A DNA stretch of 64,000 nucleotides from Agromyces bracchium (GCF_009709675.1 NZ_WMLB01000025.1:124001-188000); one strand, 5' to 3'; numbered from the stretch's first letter, positions 17,356-29,226 are shown. The notes: generated by a model from the sequence alone, not told the origin. A program made the numbers and translations.

Positions 17356-18564
17356 GTGGCTGAACGAGCTGACGTCGTGTTCGTCGACGGGGTCCGTACC
17401 CCCTTCGGCAAGGCCGGCGAAAAGGGCATGTACTGGAACACCCGGGCCGACGACCTGGTGGTGAAGGCGATCGTCGGGCTCCTCGAGCGCAACCCGAACG
17501 CGCCGAAGGACCAGATCGACGACGTGGCCATCGCGGCCACCACCCAGACCGGCGACCAGGGACTCACCATCGGCCGGAGCGCCGCGATCCTCGCGGGCCT
17601 GCCGAAGTCGGTCCCCGGCTTCGCGATCGACCGCATGTGCGCCGGAGCGATGACCTCGGTGGCGATGCTCGCCGGGTCCATCGGCTACGGCCAGTACCGC
17701 CTCGCGATCGGCGGCGGCGTCGAGCACATGGGCCACCACCCGATGGGCTCGGGCGTCGACCCGAACCCCCGCTTCGTCGCCGAGAAGATGGTCTCGGAGG
17801 ACGCGCTCGTCATGGGCGCCACCGCGGAGCGCATCCACGACCGCTTCCCGCACCTCACCAAGGAGCGCGCCGACCGCTACGCGCTGGGCAGCCAGCAGAA
17901 GACCGCGGCCGCCTACGAGGCGGGCAAGATCCAGCAGGACCTCGTCCCGGTCGCCATCCGCACCGGAGAGGGCTGGGGCCTGGCCACGCGCGACGAGGTC
18001 ATGCGTCCCGAGACGACGCTCGAGGGCCTCGCGACCCTGAAGACCCCGTTCCGACCGCACGGCCGGGTCACCGCGGGCAACGCGTCGGGCCTGAACGACG
18101 GCGCCACCGCTGCACTGCTCGCGAGCGGCGACGCCGCGAAGGAGTACGGCCTGAACGTCAGGATGAAGCTCGTGAGCTACGCCTTCGCCGGCGTCGACCC
18201 GGCCATCATGGGCATCGGCCCGGTCCCCGCGACCGAGAAGGCGCTCCGCATCGCCGGCCTGAAGATGGACGACATCGGCATCCTCGAGGTCAACGAGGCG
18301 TTCGCCGTGCAGGTGCTCTCGCTCCTCGACCACTACGGCATCGACGACGACGACCCGCGCGTGAACCCCTGGGGCGGCGCGATCGCCGTCGGCCACCCGC
18401 TCGCCTCCTCCGGCGTGCGCCTGATGAACCAGCTCGCCAGCCAGTTCGCCGAGCGCCCCGACGTGCGCTACGGCATCACGACCATGTGCGTCGGCCTCGG
18501 CCAGGGCGGGACGATGGTCTGGGAGAACCCGAACTACTCGCGCAAGGCCGCGAAGAAGGCCTGA
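17356..18564 (+). CDS. fadA: Acetyl-CoA acyltransferase (thiolase)
   Basis: 402 residues from a GTG with AAAGGGAG upstream. Thiolase with nucleophile Cys95 (DRMCAGAM), His347 (GHPLASSG) and Cys378 (MCVGLGQG). Paired 11 nt upstream of the multifunctional fadJ-like gene, so it performs the thiolytic last step of fatty acid beta-oxidation. A TAGGAT hexamer at 17317-17322 may be the promoter -10. Confidence 0.94.
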   Translation: MAERADVVFVDGVRTPFGKAGEKGMYWNTRADDLVVKAIVGLLERNPNAPKDQIDDVAIAATTQTGDQGLTIGRSAAILAGLPKSVPGFAIDRMCAGAMTSVAMLAGSIGYGQYRLAIGGGVEHMGHHPMGSGVDPNPRFVAEKMVSEDALVMGATAERIHDRFPHLTKERADRYALGSQQKTAAAYEAGKIQQDLVPVAIRTGEGWGLATRDEVMRPETTLEGLATLKTPFRPHGRVTAGNASGLNDGATAALLASGDAAKEYGLNVRMKLVSYAFAGVDPAIMGIGPVPATEKALRIAGLKMDDIGILEVNEAFAVQVLSLLDHYGIDDDDPRVNPWGGAIAVGHPLASSGVRLMNQLASQFAERPDVRYGITTMCVGLGQGGTMVWENPNYSRKAAKKA

Positions 18565-18575
18565 GGACGACGACG

Positions 18576-20714
18576 ATGACCGACTACACGCAGATCGACT
18601 TCACCGAGCTCGCGGGCATGTTCGACGACGAGGTCGTCACGCACTCGTACGTGCGCGACATCCCCCTCTCCGAGGGCCGCACCCTCGCGCTCGTCACGCT
18701 CGACAACGGCCGCGACCACACGCGCCCGAACACGCTCGGGCCGAACACGCTCCTCGAGTACGCCGCGGCGCTCGACGGGCTGACCGCCCGCGCCGCCGCC
18801 GGCGAGATCCACGCCGTCGCCGTGACGGGCAAGCCGTTCATCCTCGCCGCGGGCGCCGACCTCTCGAAGGTGTCCCAGCTGCCGAACCGCGAGGCCGGCC
18901 TGCGGATCGCGCAGCTCGGCCACCACGCGCTCGGCAAGCTCGCGACGGTGGGCGTGCCCTCGTTCGCCTTCATCAACGGGCTCGCGCTCGGCGGCGGCGT
19001 CGAGATCGGCCTGCACGCCGACTACCGCACGGTCGACTCCTCACTGCCCGCCCTCGCCCTGCCCGAGGTCTTCCTCGGCATGATCCCCGGCTGGGGCGGC
19101 GCGACGCTGCTGCCGAACCTCATCGGCATCGAGAACGCGCTGAAGATCGTGGTCGAGAACCCGCTCAAGCAGAACCGGACCATCAAGGCGCCCGAGGTGC
19201 TCGAGCTGGGCATCGCCGACGCGATGTTCCCGTCGGTGAACTACCTCGAGGACTCGATCCGCTGGGCCGACGACGTGATCTCGGGCCGCGTGAAGGTCAA
19301 GCGCGCGAACGAGCCCGGGAAGCTCGAGCGCATGGTCAAGTGGGACGCCGCCATCGCCATCGCGAAGAAGATGCTGCAGAGCCGCATCGGCACCGTGCCG
19401 AAGGCGCCGTACGCGGCGCTGGAGCTGCTGAAGGCCGCGAAGTCCGGCACCCGTGCCGAGGGCTTCGAGCGTGAGGACGAGATGCTCGCCGACCTCGTGT
19501 CGGGCGACCAGTTCCACGCCTCGATGTACGCCTTCAACCTCGTGCAGAAGCGCGCGAAGAAGCCCGCCGGCGCGCCCGACAAGGCCCTCGCGAAGCCCGT
19601 GACCAAGGTCGGCGTGCTCGGCGCCGGGTACATGGCCAGCCAGTTCGCCCTGCTCTTCCTCCGCCGCCTGCAGGTGCCGGTGATCATCACGGATCTCGAC
19701 CAGGAGCGGGTCGACAAGGGCGTGGCCCACATCACCGGCGAGATCGACGCCCTGCTCGGCAAGGGTCGCATCTCGCCCGACGAGGCCAACCGGCTGAAGG
19801 CGCTCGTGCACGGCACGACGGACAAGTCGGAGTTCGCCGATTGCGACTGGGTGATCGAGGCCGTCTTCGAGGAGCTCACGATCAAGCAGGACGTGTTCGC
19901 CGAGATCGAGAAGGTCGTCTCCCCCGAGGCCGTGCTCGCCACGAACACCTCGTCGCTGTCGGTCGAGGAGATCGGCGCGAAGCTCGAGCACCCGGAGCGC
20001 GTCGTCGGCTTCCACTTCTTCACGCCCGTCGCGGTCATGCCCCTCATCGAGGTCGTGAAGACGACGAAGACGGATGACGCGACGCTCTCGACCGCGATGG
20101 TCACCGCTGCGAAGCTCAAGAAGAACGCCGTCATCACGGCCGACACCCCCGGCTTCGTCGTGAACCGCCTGCTCGCCGTGCTCCTCGGCGAGGCGATGCG
20201 CGCGGTCGACGAGGGCACGTCGTTCGAGACCGTCGATCAGGCCATGGCGCCGCTCGGCCTCCCGATGGCGCCGTCGGCGCTGCTCGACCTGGTCGGCCTC
20301 AAGGTCGGCGCGCACGTGCTCGACACCCACCACGCGGCGTTCCCCGACCGGTTCTACCGTTCCGAGAACCTGCACGCGCTCGCCGAGTACGGCACGCTGC
20401 TCGACAAGGACGACAAGGGCAAGGTCAAGGGCTTCGACAAGGGCGCCCTGAAGATCGTGGCCGGCGGCACGAACCCGTCGAGCCCCGAGGAGATCCTCAC
20501 CCGCCTGCAGGACGGACTGGCTCGCGAGACGAAGCTGATGCTCGACGGCGAGGTCGTCGCGGCGGCCGAGGACATCGACCTCTGCATGGTCCTCGGTGCC
20601 GGCTTCCCGTTCCAGATGGGCGGCCTGACGCCCTACCTCGACCGCGTCGGCGCGTCCGAGCGCGTGTTCGGCGACACGTTCCACCACCCGCCCGTGCGGG
20701 GCGTCGAGGGCTGA
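18576..20714 (+). CDS. fadJ: Fatty oxidation complex subunit: enoyl-CoA hydratase / 3-hydroxyacyl-CoA dehydrogenase
   Basis: 712 residues. An N-terminal crotonase domain (about 30-240) has AAGADLSK (oxyanion hole) and GGGVEIGLHADYR. A NAD-binding domain starts near residue 344 (VGVLGAGYMASQ), followed by the HADH C-terminal domain with HFFTPV and DTPGFVVNR. It performs hydration and dehydrogenation in beta-oxidation, with FadA closing the cycle. The dinucleotide motif reads GAGYMAS instead of the usual GAGxMG. Confidence 0.93.
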   Translation: MTDYTQIDFTELAGMFDDEVVTHSYVRDIPLSEGRTLALVTLDNGRDHTRPNTLGPNTLLEYAAALDGLTARAAAGEIHAVAVTGKPFILAAGADLSKVSQLPNREAGLRIAQLGHHALGKLATVGVPSFAFINGLALGGGVEIGLHADYRTVDSSLPALALPEVFLGMIPGWGGATLLPNLIGIENALKIVVENPLKQNRTIKAPEVLELGIADAMFPSVNYLEDSIRWADDVISGRVKVKRANEPGKLERMVKWDAAIAIAKKMLQSRIGTVPKAPYAALELLKAAKSGTRAEGFEREDEMLADLVSGDQFHASMYAFNLVQKRAKKPAGAPDKALAKPVTKVGVLGAGYMASQFALLFLRRLQVPVIITDLDQERVDKGVAHITGEIDALLGKGRISPDEANRLKALVHGTTDKSEFADCDWVIEAVFEELTIKQDVFAEIEKVVSPEAVLATNTSSLSVEEIGAKLEHPERVVGFHFFTPVAVMPLIEVVKTTKTDDATLSTAMVTAAKLKKNAVITADTPGFVVNRLLAVLLGEAMRAVDEGTSFETVDQAMAPLGLPMAPSALLDLVGLKVGAHVLDTHHAAFPDRFYRSENLHALAEYGTLLDKDDKGKVKGFDKGALKIVAGGTNPSSPEEILTRLQDGLARETKLMLDGEVVAAAEDIDLCMVLGAGFPFQMGGLTPYLDRVGASERVFGDTFHHPPVRGVEG

Positions 20715-20733
20715 CCCCCCCTTCACGACCGCT

Positions 20734-20768
20734 CGACCGGCCGCCGACGCGATGTCGGGGGCCGGTCG
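20734..20768 (+). terminator. Long hairpin terminator of fadA-fadJ
   Basis: Arms CGACCGGCC / GGCCGGTCG continue, after one G-G mismatch, into CCGAC / GTCGG around loop GCGAT. The structure directly abuts the -10 (TATGTT, 20769-20774) of the next gene, separating the beta-oxidation unit from it. Confidence 0.65.
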
Positions 20769-20781
20769 TATGTTCGGGGTC

Positions 20782-21312
20782 GTGACGCGCATCCAGTACT
20801 ACGTGGCCTCGTCGCTCGACGGCTTCATCGCCGACGAGCACGACGGGCTCGAATGGCTCCTGCAGTTCGGCATGGCCGACTTCACCGATCACTACGAGCG
20901 CTTCTTCGCCTCCGTCGGGGCCCTCGTGCTCGGCGCGACGACGTACGAGTGGGTGCTCCGCGAGGGCGGCGGGTGGCCGTACGGCGGGCTGCCGACCTGG
21001 GTGCTCACCCACCGAGCGCTCGAGGCACCCGAGGGCGCCGACATCCGCTTGGCATCCGGCGACGTCGGGGCGATTGCGGATGCCGCGGTGGCGGCCGCCG
21101 GCGATCGGAACGTGTGGGTCGTGGGCGGCGGCCCCGTCGCGGCGCAGTTCCTCGCCGCGGGGCGGCTCGACGAGCTGCTCGTGACCTACATGCCGGTCGC
21201 GCTCGGGCGCGGGCGGCCGCTTCTGCCGGTCTCCGACGTCACGCCGGTGCTCAGCCTCACCGGGGTGACGCGGCTCGGCGACGCGGTCGAGCACGTCTAC
21301 CGCGTCGGCTGA
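20782..21312 (+). CDS. Dihydrofolate reductase family protein (RibD C-terminal type)
   Basis: 176 residues from the GTG at 20782. ATGs at 20752 and 20770 lie in a terminator hairpin and a -10 element, so they are unlikely starts. The fold is indicated by YYVASSLDGFIA, LGATTYEWVL, WVLTHR and the nucleotide-binding VVGGGPVAAQFL. It is a NADPH-dependent reductase homologue of unknown substrate, not a folate-pathway DHFR. TATGTT ends 7 nt before the start, suggesting leaderless transcription. Confidence 0.78.
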   Translation: MTRIQYYVASSLDGFIADEHDGLEWLLQFGMADFTDHYERFFASVGALVLGATTYEWVLREGGGWPYGGLPTWVLTHRALEAPEGADIRLASGDVGAIADAAVAAAGDRNVWVVGGGPVAAQFLAAGRLDELLVTYMPVALGRGRPLLPVSDVTPVLSLTGVTRLGDAVEHVYRVG

Positions 21313-21339
21313 CCGAGCGCGGCCCCACGGCGCACGACC

Positions 21340-23283
21340 TCAGACGCGCGGCTGCGCGCCAGTGTCCGCCGGGATCTCGATGCCCGCGTTGCGGGCGTGC
21401 GGGAGCTTGCTGCCGAGCACCATCGCGGTGACGTCGCGCGCGATGTGCTGCGGCGTGAGGCCGACGCGCTCCAGGATGTCGGCGCGCGAGCCGTGATCGA
21501 GGAACTCGTCGGGCAGCCCGACCTCGGTGACGGCCGTGTCGACGCCCGCCTCCCGCAGGTCCTGCCGGATGCGGGTGCCGATGCCGCCGACGCGGATGCC
21601 GTCCTCGACGCTGACGACGATGCGGTACTCCCCGGCGAGCGACACGACGCTGTCGGGCACGGGGACGACCCAGCGCGGATCGACGACGGTCGCCCCGATC
21701 CCCTGCGCCTCGAGCTTGCGTGCCACCTCGAGGCCGATCCCGGCCATCGGACCGACCGTCACGATCAGCACGTCGCGACGCTCGGACTCCGCGAGGACAT
21801 CGACGCCGTCGTGCGTACGGCGGATCGCCTCGTACTCGGTGCCGACCGTCCCCTTCGGGAAGCGGAGGACCGTGGGAGCGTCGTCGACGCGGACGGCCTC
21901 GGCGAGCTCCTCGGCGAGTCGGACGGAGTCGCGCGGCGCCGCCAGGCGGATTCCGGGCACGACCTGCAGGATCGACAGGTCCCACACGCCGTGATGGCTC
22001 GGGCCGTCGGGTCCGGTGACGCCCGCTCGGTCGAGCACGAACGTCACGCCCGCCCGGTGCAGGGCGACATCCATGAGCACCTGGTCGAACGCCCGGTTGA
22101 TGAAGGTCGCGTACACGGCGACGACCGGGTGCAGGCCGCCGAAGGCGAGGCCCGCGGCCGAGGTCACGGCGTGCTGCTCGGCGATCCCGACGTCGAACAC
22201 CCGGTTCGGGAAGCGCTCGGCCATGCGGTGGAGGCCCGTCGGGCGGAGCATCGCGGCGGTGATGCCCACGAGACGTTCGTCGCGCTCGGCGAGCGTCACG
22301 AGCTCGTCCGCGAACACGCTCGTCCACGACGGCGCCGACGCGGTCTCGAGCGACTCGCCGGTCTCGGGGTCGATCTGGCCGACGGCGTGGAACTGGTCGG
22401 CGGCGTCGCGCCGCGCGGGCTCGTAGCCGCGCCCCTTCTCGGTGATCGTGTGCACGATGACCGGCGCGCCGTAGTCCTTGGCCTGGCGCAGCGCCTCCTC
22501 GAGGGCGCGCTCGTCGTGGCCGTCGATCGGCCCGATGTACTTGATGTCGAGGTTCGAGTACAGCGCCTCGTTGCCGCTGACCCGACTGAGGAAGCCGTGC
22601 AGGCCGCCTCGGACCCCGCGGTAGATCGCGCGGCCCGGCGAGCCGAGCCGGTCGAACGCGCTGCGGCTCTTCAGGTGGAGCGAGCGGTACGACTGCTTCG
22701 TGCGCACCGAGTTGAGGAACCGCGCCATGCCGCCGATCGTCGGGGCGTAGGAACGGCCGTTGTCGTTCACGACGACCACGAGGTTGCGGGTGTTGTCGTC
22801 GGAGATGTTGTTCAGCGCCTCCCACGTCATGCCGCCGGTGAGCGCGCCGTCGCCGACGACGGCGACGACGTGGCGGTCGCCCTGCCCGGTCATCTCGAAG
22901 GCCTTCGAGATGCCGTCGGCCCACGACAGCGAGCTCGACGCGTGCGAGCTCTCGACGACGTCGTGCTCGGACTCGGAGCGCTGCGGATACCCGGCGAGCC
23001 CGCCCGTCTGGCGCAGCGTCGAGAAGTCCTTCCGCCCGGTGAGGAGCTTGTGCACGTACGACTGGTGACCGGTGTCGAAGATGATCGGGTCGCGGGGCGA
23101 ATCGAACACGCGGTGGATGGCGAGCGTGAGCTCGACGACGCCGAGGTTCGGGCCGAGGTGCCCGCCCGTCTTCGATACGTCGGCCACGAGCACCTCGCGG
23201 ATCTCGCGGGCGAGTTCCTCCACCTGCTCGTCGGACAGCGCATCGAGGTCGCGCGGTCCGCGGATCGTGTCGAGCAGCCTCAT
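21340..23283 (-). CDS. dxs: 1-deoxy-D-xylulose-5-phosphate synthase
   Basis: 647 residues from an ATG with GGAGG upstream. Thiamine-diphosphate enzyme making DXP from pyruvate and glyceraldehyde 3-phosphate, the first step of the MEP isoprenoid pathway. Markers: SKTGGHLGPNLGVVEL with His41, TGHQSYVHK (71-79), GDGALTGGM (144-152, TPP/Mg binding) and DVGIAEQH with the catalytic Glu. It is downstream of acnA but separated by a terminator hairpin. Confidence 0.96.
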   Translation of the reverse strand: MRLLDTIRGPRDLDALSDEQVEELAREIREVLVADVSKTGGHLGPNLGVVELTLAIHRVFDSPRDPIIFDTGHQSYVHKLLTGRKDFSTLRQTGGLAGYPQRSESEHDVVESSHASSSLSWADGISKAFEMTGQGDRHVVAVVGDGALTGGMTWEALNNISDDNTRNLVVVVNDNGRSYAPTIGGMARFLNSVRTKQSYRSLHLKSRSAFDRLGSPGRAIYRGVRGGLHGFLSRVSGNEALYSNLDIKYIGPIDGHDERALEEALRQAKDYGAPVIVHTITEKGRGYEPARRDAADQFHAVGQIDPETGESLETASAPSWTSVFADELVTLAERDERLVGITAAMLRPTGLHRMAERFPNRVFDVGIAEQHAVTSAAGLAFGGLHPVVAVYATFINRAFDQVLMDVALHRAGVTFVLDRAGVTGPDGPSHHGVWDLSILQVVPGIRLAAPRDSVRLAEELAEAVRVDDAPTVLRFPKGTVGTEYEAIRRTHDGVDVLAESERRDVLIVTVGPMAGIGLEVARKLEAQGIGATVVDPRWVVPVPDSVVSLAGEYRIVVSVEDGIRVGGIGTRIRQDLREAGVDTAVTEVGLPDEFLDHGSRADILERVGLTPQHIARDVTAMVLGSKLPHARNAGIEIPADTGAQPRV

Positions 23284-23369
23284 CCGTCGTGCCTCCGGGT
23301 GCGAGGGGCGCCGTGCGCCCGGTTTCGTTCGAGTGTACGCCGGGCGACCTGAGAGCCCGGGCAGAGATC

Positions 23370-23399
23370 GGGGGCGGCGAGCCGAAGCCCGCCGCCCCC
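23370..23399 (-). terminator. Hairpin terminator of acnA
   Basis: A perfect 10-bp stem GGGGGCGGCG / CGCCGCCCCC around a 10-nt loop lies just downstream of acnA and upstream of dxs. No U-tract follows. Confidence 0.65.
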
Positions 23400-23413
23400 G
23401 TCGCGTGCCGTCG

Positions 23414-26242
<2,829 letters not shown>

Positions 26243-26375
26243 GATGTCCTCTCCTTCGCGGATGCCGCGGTTCCGGCCGTTCCAGGCGCCACCCGACATG
26301 CGTCGCCGGGAGCCGCCCCAGCAAGGCTAGCCCAACCGCGTCACCGGCCGACAGGTCGCCGGCCGCACCCGTGAT

Positions 26376-26395
26376 TTATCTTGATGTCGAGATAA
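26376..26395. promoter_or_regulatory. Imperfect 20-bp palindrome upstream of acnA
   Basis: TTATCTTGATGTCGAGATAA pairs at 8 of 10 positions. Its AT-rich TATCTnGA...TCnAGATA form resembles MarR-type operators. It lies 5' of the putative acnA -35/-10 region and six bases beyond the DUF3159 stop. Control of acnA is the simplest reading; the binding protein is unknown. Confidence 0.45.
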
Positions 26396-26400
26396 CTGTA

Positions 26401-27168
26401 TCACTCGGCGGCGCGCTTCGCGGGGTAGACCGCGCGCACGACCAGCCACGAGAACACGAGCAGCAGCGCGTACAGCGGCACGCCCATGAGCAGTCGCGTC
26501 GCACCGAGCGCCTCGACGTTTCCCGCGTAGTAGAACGGCACCTGCACCAGCAGGCGCGCGACGAACATGCCGAGCCACACGACGGTCAGGAACTGCATCG
26601 CCCGGTACTTCCGTCGATCCTGGCGCCAGGCGGTCCCGTCGCCCATGAGGAAGCCGACGACGAGCCCGACGAGCGGCCAGCGGACGAGGAGGGAGAAGAG
26701 GATCGCGACGGCGTAGGCCGCGTTCGTGTAGAAGCCGATGACGTAGTTGTCTTCCGCCCGGCCCGTCCAGAGCGAGAGCGCAGCGGATGCCGCGACGCCG
26801 ATGAGCCCGGCGATCGCCTGCGTCGGCTGGCTTCGCGTGAACAGGCGCAGCGCGGTGAACACCACGGCGAGGCCGAGCGAGGCCCCGAGGGCCCAGCCGA
26901 GCTCGCGCGTGAACGTGAAGACGACCAGGAAGACGAGGCCGGGGAGGATCGCCTCCGCGAGACCGCGGATGCCTCCCAGCGCCCCCACGAGGTCGGCGGG
27001 GGTCAGCGTCTCGTCGCGCGCGATCCGCCCGAGGCCGGACTTCTCGGCGGCCGCCGCGACCTGGCGGCCGAACTCGGCGGCCGCGTCGTCCGAGTCGCCG
27101 TTCGGGGCACCGGCGACCTCGCCGGCGCGATCCCGGTCCGTGCGATCGGCAGCGTGGTCGTCGCTCAC
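26401..27168 (-). CDS. DUF3159 family membrane protein
   Basis: 255 residues from a GTG. A charged N-terminal ~75 residues is followed by about six membrane segments, starting at GLAEAILPGLVFLVVFTFTR. Conserved blocks include GDGTAWRQDRRKYRAMQ and ARLLVQVPFYYAG. DUF3159 is an actinobacterial integral membrane family without known function, typically beside DUF3710 and dut. The start overlaps the DUF3710 stop (GTGA). Confidence 0.85.
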   Translation of the reverse strand: MSDDHAADRTDRDRAGEVAGAPNGDSDDAAAEFGRQVAAAAEKSGLGRIARDETLTPADLVGALGGIRGLAEAILPGLVFLVVFTFTRELGWALGASLGLAVVFTALRLFTRSQPTQAIAGLIGVAASAALSLWTGRAEDNYVIGFYTNAAYAVAILFSLLVRWPLVGLVVGFLMGDGTAWRQDRRKYRAMQFLTVVWLGMFVARLLVQVPFYYAGNVEALGATRLLMGVPLYALLLVFSWLVVRAVYPAKRAAE

Positions 27169-27785
27169 GCGGACGGACCACCCGAGGACGGTGCGGGCAT
27201 GCGCAGCGGGATGAGGTCGCGCGGCGGCATGGGCGTGTTGCCGCGCACCACGACGATCGAGCGGAACAGGTCCTCCACCTTCGCCGCGGCGGTCGGGTCG
27301 GCCGCCGCCTCGCCGGCGATCACGCCGCGCAGGAACCAGCGGGGACCGTCGACGCCGATGAAGCGCGCGAGTCGCATCTGGCCGGCCTGCCCGTCGGCCG
27401 TGGTGACGGGGATCTGGGCGAGCAGCTCGGGGCCGAACGTGCCCTCGCGCACCTGCGTGGTGCCGCCCTGGCGCGCGATCTGGTCGGCGATCTGGCCGCG
27501 GATCTCGTGCCAGAGGCCGCTCGACCTCGGTGCCGAGAACGGCTGGACCTGCAGGGTCGAGTTGGCGTAGTCGAGGCCGACCGCGACCACGCGCTTGGTG
27601 CCCTCCTCGACCTCGAGCCGGAGGTGGAGCCCCTCGCGGGGAAGGACCTTCACGCCGCCGAGGTCGACGTACGGGCGGACCGGGTTGGCCTCGGACTCGT
27701 CCAGGGGGCCGTTCGTCGCCCGGTCCTCCGGCGCGGACTTGGGGTGGTCGACGGGGATGTCGTCGATGTTCTCGATGTCGCTCAC
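27165..27785 (-). CDS. DUF3710 family protein
   Basis: 206 residues from a GTG with AGGAGC upstream; overlaps dut by four bases upstream and DUF3159 by four bases downstream. Recognisable DUF3710 text: RPYVDLGGVKVLPREGL, DYANSTLQVQPFSAPRS, LWHEIRGQIADQI and RWFLRGVIAGEAA. Function unknown. The dut-DUF3710-DUF3159 unit is strictly coupled. Confidence 0.87.
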   Translation of the reverse strand: MSDIENIDDIPVDHPKSAPEDRATNGPLDESEANPVRPYVDLGGVKVLPREGLHLRLEVEEGTKRVVAVGLDYANSTLQVQPFSAPRSSGLWHEIRGQIADQIARQGGTTQVREGTFGPELLAQIPVTTADGQAGQMRLARFIGVDGPRWFLRGVIAGEAAADPTAAAKVEDLFRSIVVVRGNTPMPPRDLIPLRMPAPSSGGPSA

Positions 27786-28240
27786 GCGTGTGCTCCTGAC
27801 TGGTTCGCCCCGAATCCGGTGGATCCGAATCCTCCCTCGCCGCGAAGGCTCCCGGGCAGCTTCTCGACCTCGACGAACCGCGCTCGGCTCACCGGCATGA
27901 CCACCAGCTGCGCGATCCGGTCGCCGGCCTCGATCCGGTACGCCTCGCGGGCGTCGGTGTTCAGCAGTGCGACCCTGATCTCGCCTCGGTAGCCCGCGTC
28001 CACCGTGCCAGGCGCGTTCACGATCGTGATGCCGTGCTTGAACGCGAGGCCCGATCGCGGGACCACGAAGGCGACGTAGCCGTCGGGCAGTGCGATCGCC
28101 ACGCCGGTGCCCACGGTGGCGCGCTCCCCCGGCTCGAGCACCACGGACTCGGCGGCCTGGAGGTCGGCCCCGGCGTCGCCCGGATGGGCGTAGGCGGGGA
28201 CGTGGTCGGCCGTGATCAGCACATCGACGGAATCGGTCAC
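27782..28240 (-). CDS. dut: Deoxyuridine 5'-triphosphate nucleotidohydrolase
   Basis: 152 residues, normal trimeric dUTPase length. The five motifs are visible: DAGADL, PRSGLAFKHG, GTVDAGYRGEI (catalytic Asp), RIAQLVV and GGFGSTGF. It hydrolyses dUTP to dUMP and pyrophosphate, keeping uracil out of DNA. TACCCT (28252-28247) ends 6 nt before the GTG, so the transcript is probably leaderless. First gene of a coupled three-gene unit. Confidence 0.95.
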   Translation of the reverse strand: MTDSVDVLITADHVPAYAHPGDAGADLQAAESVVLEPGERATVGTGVAIALPDGYVAFVVPRSGLAFKHGITIVNAPGTVDAGYRGEIRVALLNTDAREAYRIEAGDRIAQLVVMPVSRARFVEVEKLPGSLRGEGGFGSTGFGANQSGAHA

Positions 28241-28278
28241 CGTTCGAGGGTAGTGCAGAAGTCTGGTCTGATAGGTCC

Positions 28279-28743
28279 ATGCCCGACTACCGCGAACGGC
28301 TCTGGCCGACGCCCTGGATCTACCTCACCAGCCTCCTGCTCGTCCCGGCGAGCATCCTCGTGCTCGCCCCGGTCTCGCTGCCCGCCGGCATCGTCACGGG
28401 CGTGATCCTCTACGTCGCGGTCGCGGGGTCGCTGACGCTCACCTCGCCGGTGATCGAGGTGGCCGACGGCCGGCTCCGCGCGGGTCGCGCCGAGGTTCCG
28501 CTCGAGCTCACGGGTGAGGCGGTCCCCGCCGAGGGCGAGGCCGCCCGGACCGAGCGCGGCACCGGCCTCGACGCGCGCGCGTTCCTCGTGATCCGCGGCT
28601 GGATCCGCGACGTCGTGCGGGTTCCGATCGAGGATGCCGCCGACCCGGCACCGTACTGGCTGCTCTCGACGCGGCATCCGCACGAAATGGCCGCCGCGAT
28701 CAACGGATCGCGACGGCCTCGTGTCGGTGGGGAGCCTGCCTAG
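28279..28743 (+). CDS. DUF3093 family membrane protein
   Basis: 154 residues. Begins YRERLWPTPW, a DUF3093 hallmark, then two membrane helices (about 16-60) and a soluble domain ending in YWLLSTRHPHEMAAAI. Function unknown; commonly divergent from dut in actinobacteria. Its TAG stop shares the palindrome CTAG with the stop of the convergent DUF4193 gene. Confidence 0.87.
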   Translation: MPDYRERLWPTPWIYLTSLLLVPASILVLAPVSLPAGIVTGVILYVAVAGSLTLTSPVIEVADGRLRAGRAEVPLELTGEAVPAEGEAARTERGTGLDARAFLVIRGWIRDVVRVPIEDAADPAPYWLLSTRHPHEMAAAINGSRRPRVGGEPA

Positions 28744-29033
28744 GCGGCGCACTCCAGGCAGATCGGCCCGAGCTTGGTCTCGTGGTCGATCTGCGAGCGG
28801 TGCTTCACGAGGAAGCAGCTGACGCAGGTGAACTCATCCGCCTGCGGCGGCAGCACGACGACGTCGAGTTCGACGTCGGACAGGTCGGCTCCCGCCAGGT
28901 CGAAGCTGCCGGGGTTGTCGGCGTCCTCGACGTCGACGCTTCCCGACATCTTGTCGGGCACGCGCTCCTTGAGGGCCTCGATCGACTCGGAGTCGTCGTC
29001 GGTCTTCCGCGGCGCGTCGTAATCCGTTGCCAT
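28740..29033 (-). CDS. DUF4193 family zinc-ribbon protein
   Basis: 97 residues. Acidic N-terminal half and two CxxC pairs (Cys70/73 and Cys92/95: TCVSC, CLEC) that probably bind zinc. Conserved small actinobacterial protein, function unknown. The ATG at 29033 is chosen over 29039 because AAAGGA then has proper spacing. It overlaps the convergent DUF3093 gene by four bases. Confidence 0.87.
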   Translation of the reverse strand: MATDYDAPRKTDDDSESIEALKERVPDKMSGSVDVEDADNPGSFDLAGADLSDVELDVVVLPPQADEFTCVSCFLVKHRSQIDHETKLGPICLECAA

Positions 29034-29226
29034 TCCCATCCTTTTTCCATTGCCGAGGATTCGGCGGCCATAGTCTGCACGAAATCAAGTGCGTAAGCAA
29101 ACCATCCGTCGGCCGTCCGAACCGGTGGAATGCACAACTCACGGCACGCCCGGCGTATTCCCAGCGCAGGCCGGGGCGCCGTGGCATCCTTGGGCGGAGA
29201 TCAAGGGCACGGAAGGGCTTCTCGCC

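Noticed and set aside
20752..20781. Upstream ATG starts for the DHFR-like protein
   Set aside because: They fall inside the fadJ terminator hairpin and the -10 hexamer; the conserved family sequence starts at the GTG.
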